A DNA stretch of 12,704 nt, from contig JAFSFK010000114.1 of NCBI GenBank assembly GCA_017435245.1, positions 1 through 12,704 of the forward strand, given 5' to 3'. The stretch comes from Oscillospiraceae bacterium. Lineage in GTDB: Bacteria > Bacillota > Clostridia > Oscillospirales > Oscillospiraceae. This document shows, one piece after another, positions 1 to 5,307 of this stretch. The translations under genes and the position numbers were made by a program. The notes under the pieces were generated by a model. That model searched no databases, was not told where the DNA came from, and saw nothing but the letters and a program-made list of their open reading frames with translations. Positions within the stretch are counted from its first letter, which is position 1, and the number at the start of each line of letters is the position of its first letter.

Positions 1-194
1 ATACGCACGGTCTCCACTCAGATCACACCCGAGCCCGGCTCGTGGACCTTCCGGGGCGGATGGGCGCCTAATTAGGCAGCCAGAGCAACAGTATTGTTGT
101 CAGTTAATTTTAAAAAGTTACCCGTTTTATCGTGGTCAGGCGCCACGGCTCGCTTATCCGGCCTCACTACCCCCGTCGAAACCAGTACGGCCCC
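1..194 (-). ncRNA. ssrA: tmRNA (5' part, cut by the window edge)
   Basis: tmRNA rescues ribosomes stalled on broken mRNAs: it enters the A site like tRNA-Ala and then serves as template for a degradation tag. On the minus strand the RNA begins at 194 with GGGGCCGUACUGGUUUCGACGGGGGU written in pieces: GGGGCC forms the 5' acceptor strand, and GGUUUCGACGGGG is the near-universal tmRNA signature. About 95 bases further on lies the tag frame ending in VALAA-stop (101-72), followed by UUAGGC and a GC-rich part suited to pseudoknot helices. The 3' tRNA-like half lies beyond position 1, so the acceptor pairing cannot be checked. Its neighbours smpB and ppiB lie upstream on the same strand, and SmpB is the obligate protein partner. 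The exact 5' end assumes RNase P cleavage before GGGGCC. Confidence 0.95.
72..101 (-). other. tmRNA tag-peptide frame, probably DNNTVALAA
   Basis: The minus-strand frame reads GAC AAC AAT ACT GTT GCT CTG GCT GCC TAA. It encodes a tag ending in the hydrophobic VALAA recognised by ClpXP-type proteases, with the first Ala supplied by the charged tmRNA. The resume codon is inferred to be GAC at 101-99, because UUAACU just before it resembles the determinant that precedes resume codons in other tmRNAs, and some clostridial tags also start with Asp. The same frame stays open further upstream, so an earlier resume codon cannot be excluded. The VALAA ending is certain; the first residue is not. Confidence 0.75.
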
Positions 195-222
195 GTATTG
201 AAGATAGGAGATAGGAGAGTGG

Positions 223-256
223 AGAGTGAAGATCATACTACATAGATCTTCACTCT
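223..256 (-). repeat. Perfect 12-bp inverted repeat between ppiB and ssrA
   Basis: Bases 223-234 (AGAGTGAAGATC) and 245-256 are exact reverse complements around a 10-base loop. In the ppiB transcript this forms a stable hairpin, but no U-run follows, so it is not a canonical intrinsic terminator. Adjoining it at 204-231 are four imperfect 7-base units (ATAGGAG, ATAGGAG, AGTGGAG, AGTGAAG). The hairpin overlaps the proposed ssrA promoter. Confidence 0.75.
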
Positions 257-260
257 TCAA
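232..260 (-). promoter_or_regulatory. Probable ssrA promoter
   Basis: On the minus strand, TTGAAG (260-255) and TATGAT (237-232) are separated by 17 bases. Transcription would start near 225, leaving a leader of about 30 bases for RNase P to remove before the mature tmRNA end at 194. The element lies in the 86-base gap after ppiB and inside a perfect inverted repeat. A second, weaker TATCTT (206-201) sits closer to the RNA but lacks a -35. Confidence 0.5.
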
Positions 261-280
261 TCTCAACGCTTGACTCTAAT

Positions 281-817
281 TTAAAATCTGCCGTAGGGAT
301 CGGGAAGCTTCTTGGGTTCGGGGTAGCTCACGCCCTTGGTGTCTACGCTGATGCTGGCGATCTTTTGCTCCTCTACGGGGCGATCCTGAGCGCCGGTGCG
401 GGTGGAAGCAATGGCATCCACAACATCCATACCGGAGGTCACCTTGCCGAATGCGGCATACTGACCGTCCAGATGACGGGCATCCTGGTGCATAATGAAG
501 AACTGGCTGCCGGCAGAGTTGGGGCTGGAGGAGCGGGCCATAGACAGAACACCACGCTTATGCTTCAATTCATTCTTCACACCGTTGAAGAAGAACTCGC
601 CCTTGATGCAGTAGCCGGGGCCACCCATACCGGTGCCCTCGGGGCAGCCGCCCTGGATCATAAAACCGGGGATGACACGGTGGAAGATCAGACCGTCATA
701 GTAGTTGTGATTGCACAGGTCGATGAAGTTGTAAACGCTCTGGGGTGCCTTTTCGGGGTACAGCTCACCCTCGATAACACCGCCGTTTTCCATAGTGATC
801 TTAAAAGTAGGATTCAT
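281..817 (-). CDS. ppiB: Cyclophilin-type peptidyl-prolyl cis-trans isomerase
   Basis: This 178-residue cytoplasmic cyclophilin catalyses cis-trans isomerisation of Xaa-Pro bonds during protein folding; no signal peptide is present. The family core is complete: FHRVIPGFMIQGG at 45-57 with catalytic Arg47, SAGSQFFI at 101-108, and LDGQYAAFGKV at 116-126. Position 115 is His where human cyclophilin A has the cyclosporin-contacting Trp, as is common in bacteria. The length is ordinary for bacterial single-domain cyclophilins, with a short Pro-rich C-terminal tail (YPEPKKLPDPYGRF). The ATG lies only 2 bases after the smpB stop codon, and its GAGAGG ribosome binding site lies inside the end of smpB, so the two genes are co-transcribed and probably coupled. 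The fold is certain; the symbol is by analogy, since Clostridia often carry several paralogues. Confidence 0.93.
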   Translation of the reverse strand: MNPTFKITMENGGVIEGELYPEKAPQSVYNFIDLCNHNYYDGLIFHRVIPGFMIQGGCPEGTGMGGPGYCIKGEFFFNGVKNELKHKRGVLSMARSSSPNSAGSQFFIMHQDARHLDGQYAAFGKVTSGMDVVDAIASTRTGAQDRPVEEQKIASISVDTKGVSYPEPKKLPDPYGRF

Positions 818-819
818 AT

Positions 820-1281
820 TTAGTACCTCTCTTTCATAGCACGGTCGATCTGACGCTTGGCGTCCCGATCAGCCGCAGTTTGTCTTTTATCATAGAGTTT
901 TTTGCCCTTGCACAGACCTACCTTGATCTTTACCCGGCTGCCCTTAAAATAGACAGTCAGAGGGATCAGAGAGTATCCGTCCTGCTTGACTTTTCCGTAC
1001 AGCCGCATAATCTCCCGTTTGTGCATCAGCAGTCGACGGGGGCGGCGAGGGTCTGGATTGAATCGGTTGCCGTGGTCGTAAGGTGAGATGTGCATCTGGT
1101 TCAGAAGCATCTGTCCGTCTTTAATACCGCACCAGGCGTCCTTTAGGTTTAAGGTGCCCTGCCGAATTGACTTGACTTCCGTACCTTGCAGTTCAATACC
1201 AGCTTCGTATTCTTCTTCGATATAATATTCGTGCCGTGCCTCCCGGTTGGTGGCCATGACTTTTATGCTTTCCTTTTCCAG
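820..1281 (-). CDS. smpB: SsrA-binding protein SmpB
   Basis: SmpB binds the tRNA-like part of tmRNA and places it in stalled ribosomes; its C-terminal tail senses the empty mRNA channel. The OB-fold hallmarks are clear: ATNREARHEYYIEE, then YEAGIELQGTEVKSIRQG, NLKDAW, the DPRRPRRLLMHKREI segment, the LIPLTVYF strand and the GKKLYDKR stretch, ending in a basic tail. The start is unusual. A perfect GGAGGTGA (1294-1287) points to CTG at 1281, 8 bases after GGAGG, giving 153 residues beginning MEKESIKVMATNREARH, which matches the family N-terminus. The in-frame TTG at 1296 lies at the start of the SD sequence and next to the predicted transcription start. The first ATG (1257) is about 32 bases past the SD and would remove eight residues. 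ppiB follows after 2 bases, then ssrA. Identity is certain; the start codon is inferred. Confidence 0.95.
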   Translation of the reverse strand: MEKESIKVMATNREARHEYYIEEEYEAGIELQGTEVKSIRQGTLNLKDAWCGIKDGQMLLNQMHISPYDHGNRFNPDPRRPRRLLMHKREIMRLYGKVKQDGYSLIPLTVYFKGSRVKIKVGLCKGKKLYDKRQTAADRDAKRQIDRAMKERY

Positions 1282-1304
1282 ATCTCTCACCTCCAAGCTT
1301 ATTC

Positions 1305-1313
1305 ATTATACCA
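1305..1313 (-). promoter_or_regulatory. Extended -10 promoter for smpB-ppiB
   Basis: The minus strand carries TGGTATAAT (1313-1305), a perfect -10 with the TGn extension. At 17-base spacing the -35 position holds TATAAT (1333-1328), so no good -35 exists. An extended -10 can work without one. Transcription would begin near 1298, only a few bases before the GGAGGTGA ribosome binding site, giving a very short leader. Confidence 0.6.
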
Positions 1314-1328
1314 TATGTGTCAAGGTGA

Positions 1329-1712
1329 TTATACAGTGATTTCGATTTGATTTCCCTCGAATCCAAGGATACAGCTTTCATAATATCCGTCGCCTGTTGT
1401 TCTTGGGCCGCTTAATACCGTATATCCGTCAGCGGCCAATCGGCAGGTCAAAGCATCCACAGCATCCTTGCTTCCAACGCTGAATGCCAAATGGATATAT
1501 CCGATGCGGTTTAAGGTTTTTTCACTATCTGTCATATTTGGCTTGTTCATTATTTCCAAACGGGAACCGCCTTCAAAAGTCAAAAAGTAGGAACGGTAAT
1601 CTGTGTTTGGATTGTGATAACCGTCGTTGCTGACAGCACCAAAGTATTTGCAGAAAAAGTCTTTTGCGCCTTCCAGGTCGTTTACATACAGAGCAATATG
1701 TTCTATCTTCAT
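1329..1712 (-). CDS. VOC-family (glyoxalase/bleomycin-resistance fold) protein
   Basis: This 127-residue protein is a two-repeat VOC domain. It begins MKIEHIALYVNDLEGAKDFFCKYFGA, the classic first beta-alpha-beta unit, and a second unit starts at IGYIHLAFSV. The four metal-ligand positions of the fold are present: His in EHIAL (residue 5), Glu in SRLEIM (53), His in YIHLAF (74) and Glu in QIEITV (124). A divalent-metal enzyme, such as a glyoxalase-I-like lyase or a thiol transferase, is therefore plausible, but the substrate cannot be read from sequence. The start is ATG at 1712, preceded by GAGG with 7 bases spacing; an ATG two codons earlier touches the ribosome binding site. The gene follows the HAD phosphatase gene with only 2 bases between, so the two form an operon and may act on related metabolites. 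Confidence 0.85.
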   Translation of the reverse strand: MKIEHIALYVNDLEGAKDFFCKYFGAVSNDGYHNPNTDYRSYFLTFEGGSRLEIMNKPNMTDSEKTLNRIGYIHLAFSVGSKDAVDALTCRLAADGYTVLSGPRTTGDGYYESCILGFEGNQIEITV

Positions 1713-1714
1713 AA

Positions 1715-2377
1715 TCATTCCTCAAACAAGAACATTTCCAGTGTGTTGGGAGAATCAAATGTATAGTCGCAGATGCTGCGCATTTCTGTTTCCAGTTCCG
1801 GGAAGTCTGCTTTGCTCCAGGCGGCAAAAGCGATTTCCACACCCAGAGACTGTGCCATCATCCATCCCAATTTCATATCATCTACTACCAGGATGTCTTT
1901 CGGCTGTAGATCATAGCGGCGCATCATATCTTCCAACGCCCAGGAACTGGGTTTTCTTTGATCCTTGGGAAGATCCCAGCCGTAGATGGCATCCGGTTGA
2001 ATACCGAAGTGGGTATCGTAGTCTCTGGAGATGTTCTCAATGCTGGAGTGGGATATCACGCATACAAGACCGCCGTTTTCTTTTTGGCGGCGGATCACAT
2101 TTTCGATTCCAGGGTAGGCGTCCGGAATATGGACTTTGATATAATCCATCCACCGGCGGTATTCATCTTTTTGCTCGGCTTCGGTAAACTGCCAGCGTCT
2201 GCGGCACATTTCGGCAAAACCGTAGTTGTGGCAATCCGAAACATAATCTGCAAGGGAAATGGTTTTGCCGGGACGGAATTCCTCCAGAATTTTACAGAAG
2301 AAAGGATAGCCCAGCGTTTTGTCGGTTTGTACCACGGTATCATCGTGATCCAAAACCAGACAGGGATATTTCAGCAT
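1715..2377 (-). CDS. HAD-superfamily hydrolase (phosphatase-like)
   Basis: A 220-residue cytoplasmic HAD enzyme with all four motifs. Motif I is LVLDHDDTVV with nucleophile Asp10 and acid/base Asp12, motif II is VISHSS (Ser109), motif III is the Lys of QRKPSSW (142), and motif IV is ILVVDDMKLG (Asp166-Asp167). An alpha-helical cap of about 80 residues lies between motifs I and II, typical of subfamily I phosphatases of small phosphorylated metabolites, phosphoglycolate-phosphatase-like. The substrate is not identifiable. ATG at 2377 is chosen because AAAGGTGG lies 8 bases upstream and the family begins a few residues before motif I. The frame extends to 2428, but that part covers the promoter. 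The downstream VOC gene begins 2 bases after the stop codon. Confidence 0.88.
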   Translation of the reverse strand: MLKYPCLVLDHDDTVVQTDKTLGYPFFCKILEEFRPGKTISLADYVSDCHNYGFAEMCRRRWQFTEAEQKDEYRRWMDYIKVHIPDAYPGIENVIRRQKENGGLVCVISHSSIENISRDYDTHFGIQPDAIYGWDLPKDQRKPSSWALEDMMRRYDLQPKDILVVDDMKLGWMMAQSLGVEIAFAAWSKADFPELETEMRSICDYTFDSPNTLEMFLFEE

Positions 2378-2399
2378 CGCACGCACCACCTTTTCTGGA

Positions 2400-2428
2400 A
2401 TTATATCAAATGGGGAGAAAAGAGGCAA
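2400..2428 (-). promoter_or_regulatory. Promoter of the HAD-VOC unit
   Basis: TTGCCT (2428-2423), a 17-base spacer and TGATATAAT (2408-2400), an extended consensus -10, lie just upstream of the HAD gene. Transcription would begin near 2393, and the ribosome binding site follows. This places the start codon at 2377 rather than at the end of the longer open frame. Confidence 0.65.
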
Positions 2429-2442
2429 CCATAAAATTCCCC

Positions 2443-2471
2443 TTGCTTATTACGAACAAATGTGCTACAAT
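2443..2471 (+). promoter_or_regulatory. Promoter of the small protein-dinB operon
   Basis: TTGCTT (2443-2448) and TACAAT (2466-2471) are spaced by exactly 17 bases. Transcription would start near 2478, directly before GGAGGTGA at 2481-2488. The spacer contains a LexA-box-like sequence, so the operon is probably SOS-repressed. This promoter is divergent from that of the HAD gene, with the two -35 regions about 15 bases apart. Confidence 0.65.
2454..2465 (+). promoter_or_regulatory. Putative LexA (SOS) operator
   Basis: GAACAAATGTGC matches the Gram-positive LexA box GAACNNNNGTTC at 7 of 8 fixed positions, the only difference being G for the second T in GTTC. It lies entirely between the -35 and -10 of the promoter in front of the Y-family polymerase operon, where bound repressor would block RNA polymerase. 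Y-family polymerase genes are common LexA targets, which supports the call. Confidence 0.6.
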
Positions 2472-2492
2472 AAAGCAAACGGAGGTGAGGGG

Positions 2493-2762
2493 ATGGAAAC
2501 CAATATATGTCCTGTGGATGTAATCTGTATGTGCAGCGCAGGGGGTGAGATCCGTCCGCTGCGTTTTCGGATGGAGGATGAAAATCATCAACTTTTACGA
2601 GTGGATATCGATGAGGTTATCAGTATGCGTCCCATTCAGTATGTGGGAATTGAGGCACAGCTGTTTTTGTGCCGTGCAGTGGTAGCGGAGAAGCAGTGGT
2701 TGTTTGAGCTTAAGTATACCATCCGCAGCCACAGCTGGTGTTTTTACAGGAGGGTGTGCTAA
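2493..2762 (+). CDS. Small conserved-looking protein of unknown function, coupled to Y-family polymerase
   Basis: An 89-residue soluble protein beginning METNICPVDVICMC, with no membrane segment or signal peptide. It alternates short hydrophobic strands and turns (EIRPLRFRM, LLRVDIDEVISM, AQLFLCRAVV, WLFELKYTI, SWCFYRRV), suggesting a small all-beta fold. Six cysteines (6, 12, 14, 60, 83, 89) include a CMC pair but no clear zinc-finger spacing. The pattern of PLRFR early, FLCR in the middle and FELKY near the end recalls small proteins encoded beside DinB/ImuB-like polymerases (DUF6504-like), but this is a weak resemblance from memory. The start is ATG after GGAGGTGA with 4 bases spacing. The stop overlaps the polymerase start as TAATG, so the two are translationally coupled and lie under the same LexA-controlled promoter. 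A role in translesion synthesis is inferred from context only. Confidence 0.8.
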   Translation: METNICPVDVICMCSAGGEIRPLRFRMEDENHQLLRVDIDEVISMRPIQYVGIEAQLFLCRAVVAEKQWLFELKYTIRSHSWCFYRRVC

Positions 2763-4039
2763 TGGCGGAACGGGTGATATTTCACGTGGATGCCAACAGT
2801 GCATTTCTGTCCTGGTCGGCGGCATACCGGATAAAAGTACTGGGGGAGCAGACTGATCTGCGGGAAATCCCATCGGTAGTGGCAGGAGACAAGGAATCCC
2901 GGCACAGCATCATTCTGGCAAAAAGCACTCCGGCGAAAAAATACGGTATCAAAACCGGAGAACCGCTGTTTCAGGCGTTGGAAAAATGCTCGGATCTGGT
3001 GGTGGTTCCGCCGGATTATCATCTGTATGTGGAGGCATCCCGGCACTTTGTTGCGATGCTGCGCCAGTTCAGTCCTGTGGTGGAGCAGTATTCCATCGAT
3101 GAAGCCTGGGTGGATATGACCGGTACCCAGCGGTTGTTTGGCGATCCCAGGCTGGCAGCGGAACAGATGCGTAAGCGTATCTGGGAAGAACTGGGATTTA
3201 CAGTCAATATCGGCATTTCCAGCAACAAGTTGCTGGCCAAAATGGCAGGAGATTTTGAAAAGCCCAATAAGGTGCATACCCTGTTTCCGGAGGAGGTTCC
3301 GACAAAATTCTGGCCGCTTCCGGTACGGGACCTGTTTTTGGTGGGTGCCGCAACGGAGCGGAAACTGAAACTGATGGGCATTTACACCATCGGCGACCTT
3401 GCCAAAGCGGATGAAAAGATACTAAAAAAACGCTTGGGAAAGCACGGTCAGACAATCTGGCACTTTGCCAACGGACGTAATGCAGACCTGGTGACTCCGG
3501 AGCCGGCGGAGAATAAAGGTTACAGCAATTCCATTACGACCCCCAGCGACGTTACCAATCACACAGAAGGACATCAGGTGCTGTTGAGTCTGTGCGAAAC
3601 GGTAGCAATGCGGATGCGCAAGGACGGAAAGTGCGGAAGCTGTATATCTATTCATCTGCGGACCAATGAATTTGAACATTTCTCTCACCAGGCGGTGCTT
3701 CACGGTGCAACGAATATTACCGAAGAAATATTTAAAGCAGCCAGCCGGATCTTTGACGAAGCCTGGGACGGAAGCGTTCCTCTGCGTCAGCTGGGTGTGC
3801 AGGTGACAAGGCTTTCTCAGGAACCCTATCAGCAGTTTGATTTGTTTTCGGGTATGAGTCCTGTACAGTATGAGAAAAAGCTGCGGCTGGATGAGGCAGT
3901 GGATTCTTTGCGGGATAAGTACGGGGAGGATATTATCCGCCGTGCCAAATTTACACAGGATCCGGAGGGGCATATGGCAGGCGGCCTGAGCAAAGCTCGC
4001 CGTACCGGTGTTACAAAACCGGTTCCGGATGAATTTTAA
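2762..4039 (+). CDS. dinB: Y-family translesion DNA polymerase (DinB/UmuC-like)
   Basis: This 425-residue polymerase is predicted to copy past damaged template bases. Palm carboxylates are Asp10 (HVDANSAF) and Asp113-Glu114 (YSIDEAW). Aligning HVDANSAF to E. coli DinB HVDMDCFF places the steric-gate aromatic at Phe15 and replaces the preceding Phe by Ala. ISSNKLLAKMAGDFEKPN (about 152-169) is the conserved palm/thumb stretch, VRDLFLVGAATERKLKLMGI (188-207) is the helix-hairpin-helix region, and the little finger starts near NKGYSNSITT (251-260). QFDLF (358-362) fits the sliding-clamp motif QxxLF and is followed by a C-terminal tail of about 63 residues, making the protein longer than classical DinB (about 350). 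GGAGGG lies 7 bases before ATG, and the start overlaps the upstream stop. The non-classical active-site segment and tail suggest a Bacillota UvrX/YqjW-like branch rather than orthodox Pol IV. Confidence 0.92.
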   Translation: MAERVIFHVDANSAFLSWSAAYRIKVLGEQTDLREIPSVVAGDKESRHSIILAKSTPAKKYGIKTGEPLFQALEKCSDLVVVPPDYHLYVEASRHFVAMLRQFSPVVEQYSIDEAWVDMTGTQRLFGDPRLAAEQMRKRIWEELGFTVNIGISSNKLLAKMAGDFEKPNKVHTLFPEEVPTKFWPLPVRDLFLVGAATERKLKLMGIYTIGDLAKADEKILKKRLGKHGQTIWHFANGRNADLVTPEPAENKGYSNSITTPSDVTNHTEGHQVLLSLCETVAMRMRKDGKCGSCISIHLRTNEFEHFSHQAVLHGATNITEEIFKAASRIFDEAWDGSVPLRQLGVQVTRLSQEPYQQFDLFSGMSPVQYEKKLRLDEAVDSLRDKYGEDIIRRAKFTQDPEGHMAGGLSKARRTGVTKPVPDEF

Positions 4040-4042
4040 TAC

Positions 4043-4071
4043 TGGAAAGTTGCGGATAGATGGAGTATAAT
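4043..4071 (+). promoter_or_regulatory. Possible promoter of the Nudix gene
   Basis: TGGAAA (4043-4048), 17 bases, and a consensus TATAAT (4066-4071) lie just after the dinB stop codon. Transcription would start near 4078, 21 bases before the Nudix ATG. The -35 matches the consensus at four of six positions. Confidence 0.5.
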
Positions 4072-4098
4072 GGTGAAAAAAGTAAGGGAGCTGGAGCT

Positions 4099-4563
4099 AT
4101 GTCTATCGTAACATTTTACCGAGGTCACCCCAATCCCCCCAAGACCACTATGCCCGCCCATTTGGGGGCCAACGCCATTATCACCTGCAACGGAAAGCTT
4201 CTTTTGGAAAAACGCCGGGACAGTGATACCTGGGGTTTGGTTGGCGGCGGCGTAAAAAAATATGAAACAGAAGTTCAGGCGATAGCCCGGGAGGTCTACG
4301 AGGAATTGGGGCTGCGTATTCCCAAGGAACGGTTTCAAAAGTTGGCAGTATATGGTGAACCCGGACGGATCGCAGCCTATCAGGACGGCAGTATCTGGCG
4401 GATGGTGATCGTGATATTTGGCTTGGATCTGCAGGAAGAACCAAAACTTAAGATCAGCGCCGAATCAAAAGCGCTTCGCTTTTTCACAAAAGAGGAGTTG
4501 AAGGATATTCCGATCGTGATAACCCACAGCGATGTGGTGGAGGATTGGTTTATAAACAAGTAA
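4099..4563 (+). CDS. Nudix hydrolase
   Basis: A 154-residue Nudix protein, a family that hydrolyses nucleoside diphosphates linked to another moiety using Mg2+. The Nudix box G-x5-E-x7-REV-x-EE-x-G is complete at residues 50-72 (GGVKKYETEV, then AIAREVYEELGL), with the metal-binding Glu65, Glu68 and Glu69 intact. Preceding strands ANAIITCNGKLLLEKR and WGLVGGGV match the fold. The substrate is not evident; house-cleaning of oxidised or surplus nucleotides would suit a neighbour of a translesion polymerase, but that is context only. ATG at 4099 is chosen for GGAG placed 8 bases upstream. An earlier in-frame ATG at 4060 lies before the predicted transcription start and has no ribosome binding site. 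A strong terminator follows the stop codon by 4 bases. Confidence 0.88.
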   Translation: MSIVTFYRGHPNPPKTTMPAHLGANAIITCNGKLLLEKRRDSDTWGLVGGGVKKYETEVQAIAREVYEELGLRIPKERFQKLAVYGEPGRIAAYQDGSIWRMVIVIFGLDLQEEPKLKISAESKALRFFTKEELKDIPIVITHSDVVEDWFINK

Positions 4564-4567
4564 GCAG

Positions 4568-4598
4568 AACCGGGGCGATTTGCCCCGGTTAGCTTTTT
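4568..4598 (+). terminator. Intrinsic terminator after the Nudix gene
   Basis: A perfect 9-bp stem, AACCGGGGC (4568-4576) with GCCCCGGTT (4582-4590), closes a 5-base loop and is followed by AGCTTTTTG with a run of five T. It separates the dinB/Nudix genes from the OLE RNA transcription unit. Confidence 0.92.
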
Positions 4599-4628
4599 GT
4601 AAAATTATGCATAAAGATGAAATAATAC

Positions 4629-4657
4629 TTGTATATTCAGTAATTCTATGATATTAT
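4629..4657 (+). promoter_or_regulatory. Promoter of the OLE RNA operon
   Basis: TTGTAT (4629-4634), a 17-base spacer and TATTAT (4652-4657) preceded by TGA (an extended -10) give a predicted start near 4664, exactly where the structured RNA begins. The surrounding 60 bases are strongly AT-rich, in contrast to the GC-rich RNA that follows. No other promoter is evident before dxs, so this one may drive the whole cluster to recN. Confidence 0.65.
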
Positions 4658-4663
4658 ACATCT

Positions 4664-5276
4664 CGACGGTGCAGTATCCTAGTCGGAATGGCCATTTTCC
4701 AGGAAGGGCCTAAAAATCCTTTGAAGGGCACATCGATGAAGTCCCTGGTGTCTGCTTTTTACGCCCAGTTTAGGGTGGATGCTGGGGGTTAAGGTTTCCG
4801 GGCGCGCTCCAATGGCATGGGGCATACGACCCGGTTTCCGTGGAGACTTGAACCTTGTGCGACGACGGGGAGAATCCCGGGAGGGATCCGATCGCGTACG
4901 AATCAAGTAAGAACCTGCAATGCAGTGCGCAGAATCGTGTTGCTGTGTGCAGCGTAGCCTGCCTTGAGTGAGTATGTGGGGAAAGGGGAACAGGCGGCTG
5001 TCTGCTATGGCCATAGCAGATGCCGATATTGCTCCTGGAAACCATACTTGCAAAAGAGGCTAAGACTATGGTTCATTCTGTCGTGGAAAACACCTAGGCT
5101 GTCGTAACTGGGCAGACAGGGGATTACAGCACGGACTAAGTGGCAATCGGGTATTCATTTTGGCAACACTTGAACTGACGGATCAAATGGAAACGGCCTG
5201 TGCGGCAACGGCAGGTTCTGTCAGGGGAAAACCAACCCGACCTAAGCCGTAAGATTTATCCTGTCTGCCGCCGTCA
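4664..5276 (+). ncRNA. ole: OLE RNA (ornate, large, extremophilic RNA)
   Basis: OLE RNAs are highly structured noncoding RNAs of about 600 nt that bind the membrane protein OapA and, in Halalkalibacterium halodurans, support tolerance to cold, ethanol and Mg2+ stress. Here a gene-free stretch of about 613 nt lies between a dedicated promoter and the oapA gene, which itself precedes dxs: the hallmark OLE position among isoprenoid genes. No credible protein frame covers it. Base composition is GC-rich with many short complementary runs: a 20-base perfect palindrome at 5001-5020 flanked by CGGC/GCCG (4995-4998, 5022-5025), GGGA-GAA-TCCC near 4869, and long-range GACGG (4665-4669) with CCGTC (5271-5275), adjacent to CGGCAG (5209-5214) with CTGCCG (5265-5270). 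Identification rests on size, structure signs and neighbours; a covariance-model search was not possible, and the ends are approximate. Confidence 0.88.
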
Positions 5277-5307
5277 TTTTATTATTTATGAAAAGGGGAT
5301 AATTCCC

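Noticed and set aside
365..823. A 152-residue plus-strand frame opposite ppiB
   Set aside because: It is an antisense shadow of the cyclophilin gene with no start signals and low-complexity Ala/Gly/His composition.
1282..1296. TTG at 1296 as smpB start
   Set aside because: It lies at the SD sequence itself, has none upstream, and falls almost at the predicted transcription start.
1314..1326. TTGACA at the smpB promoter as a -35
   Set aside because: It is only 7 bases from TATAAT, far too close for a sigma-A promoter, and no -10 lies at 16-18 bases downstream of it.
2378..2428. Longer HAD protein starting at 2428
   Set aside because: The extra 17 codons cover the -35 and -10 of its promoter and have no ribosome binding site.
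1631..2434. Two long plus-strand frames opposite the HAD gene
   Set aside because: The minus-strand frame carries all four HAD motifs with a promoter and ribosome binding site; the opposite frames show no motif.
4679..5053. A 124-residue open frame on the minus strand across the structured region
   Set aside because: It has no ribosome binding site or family resemblance, runs antisense to the OLE RNA, and its Pro/Arg/Ser-rich composition is that expected of a GC-rich RNA gene read in the wrong frame.
5200..5307. N-terminal extension of OapA upstream of GTG 5308
   Set aside because: The extension (starting MRQRQVLSG) lies within the 3' part of the OLE RNA, has no ribosome binding site, and is polar sequence unlike the family N-terminus.
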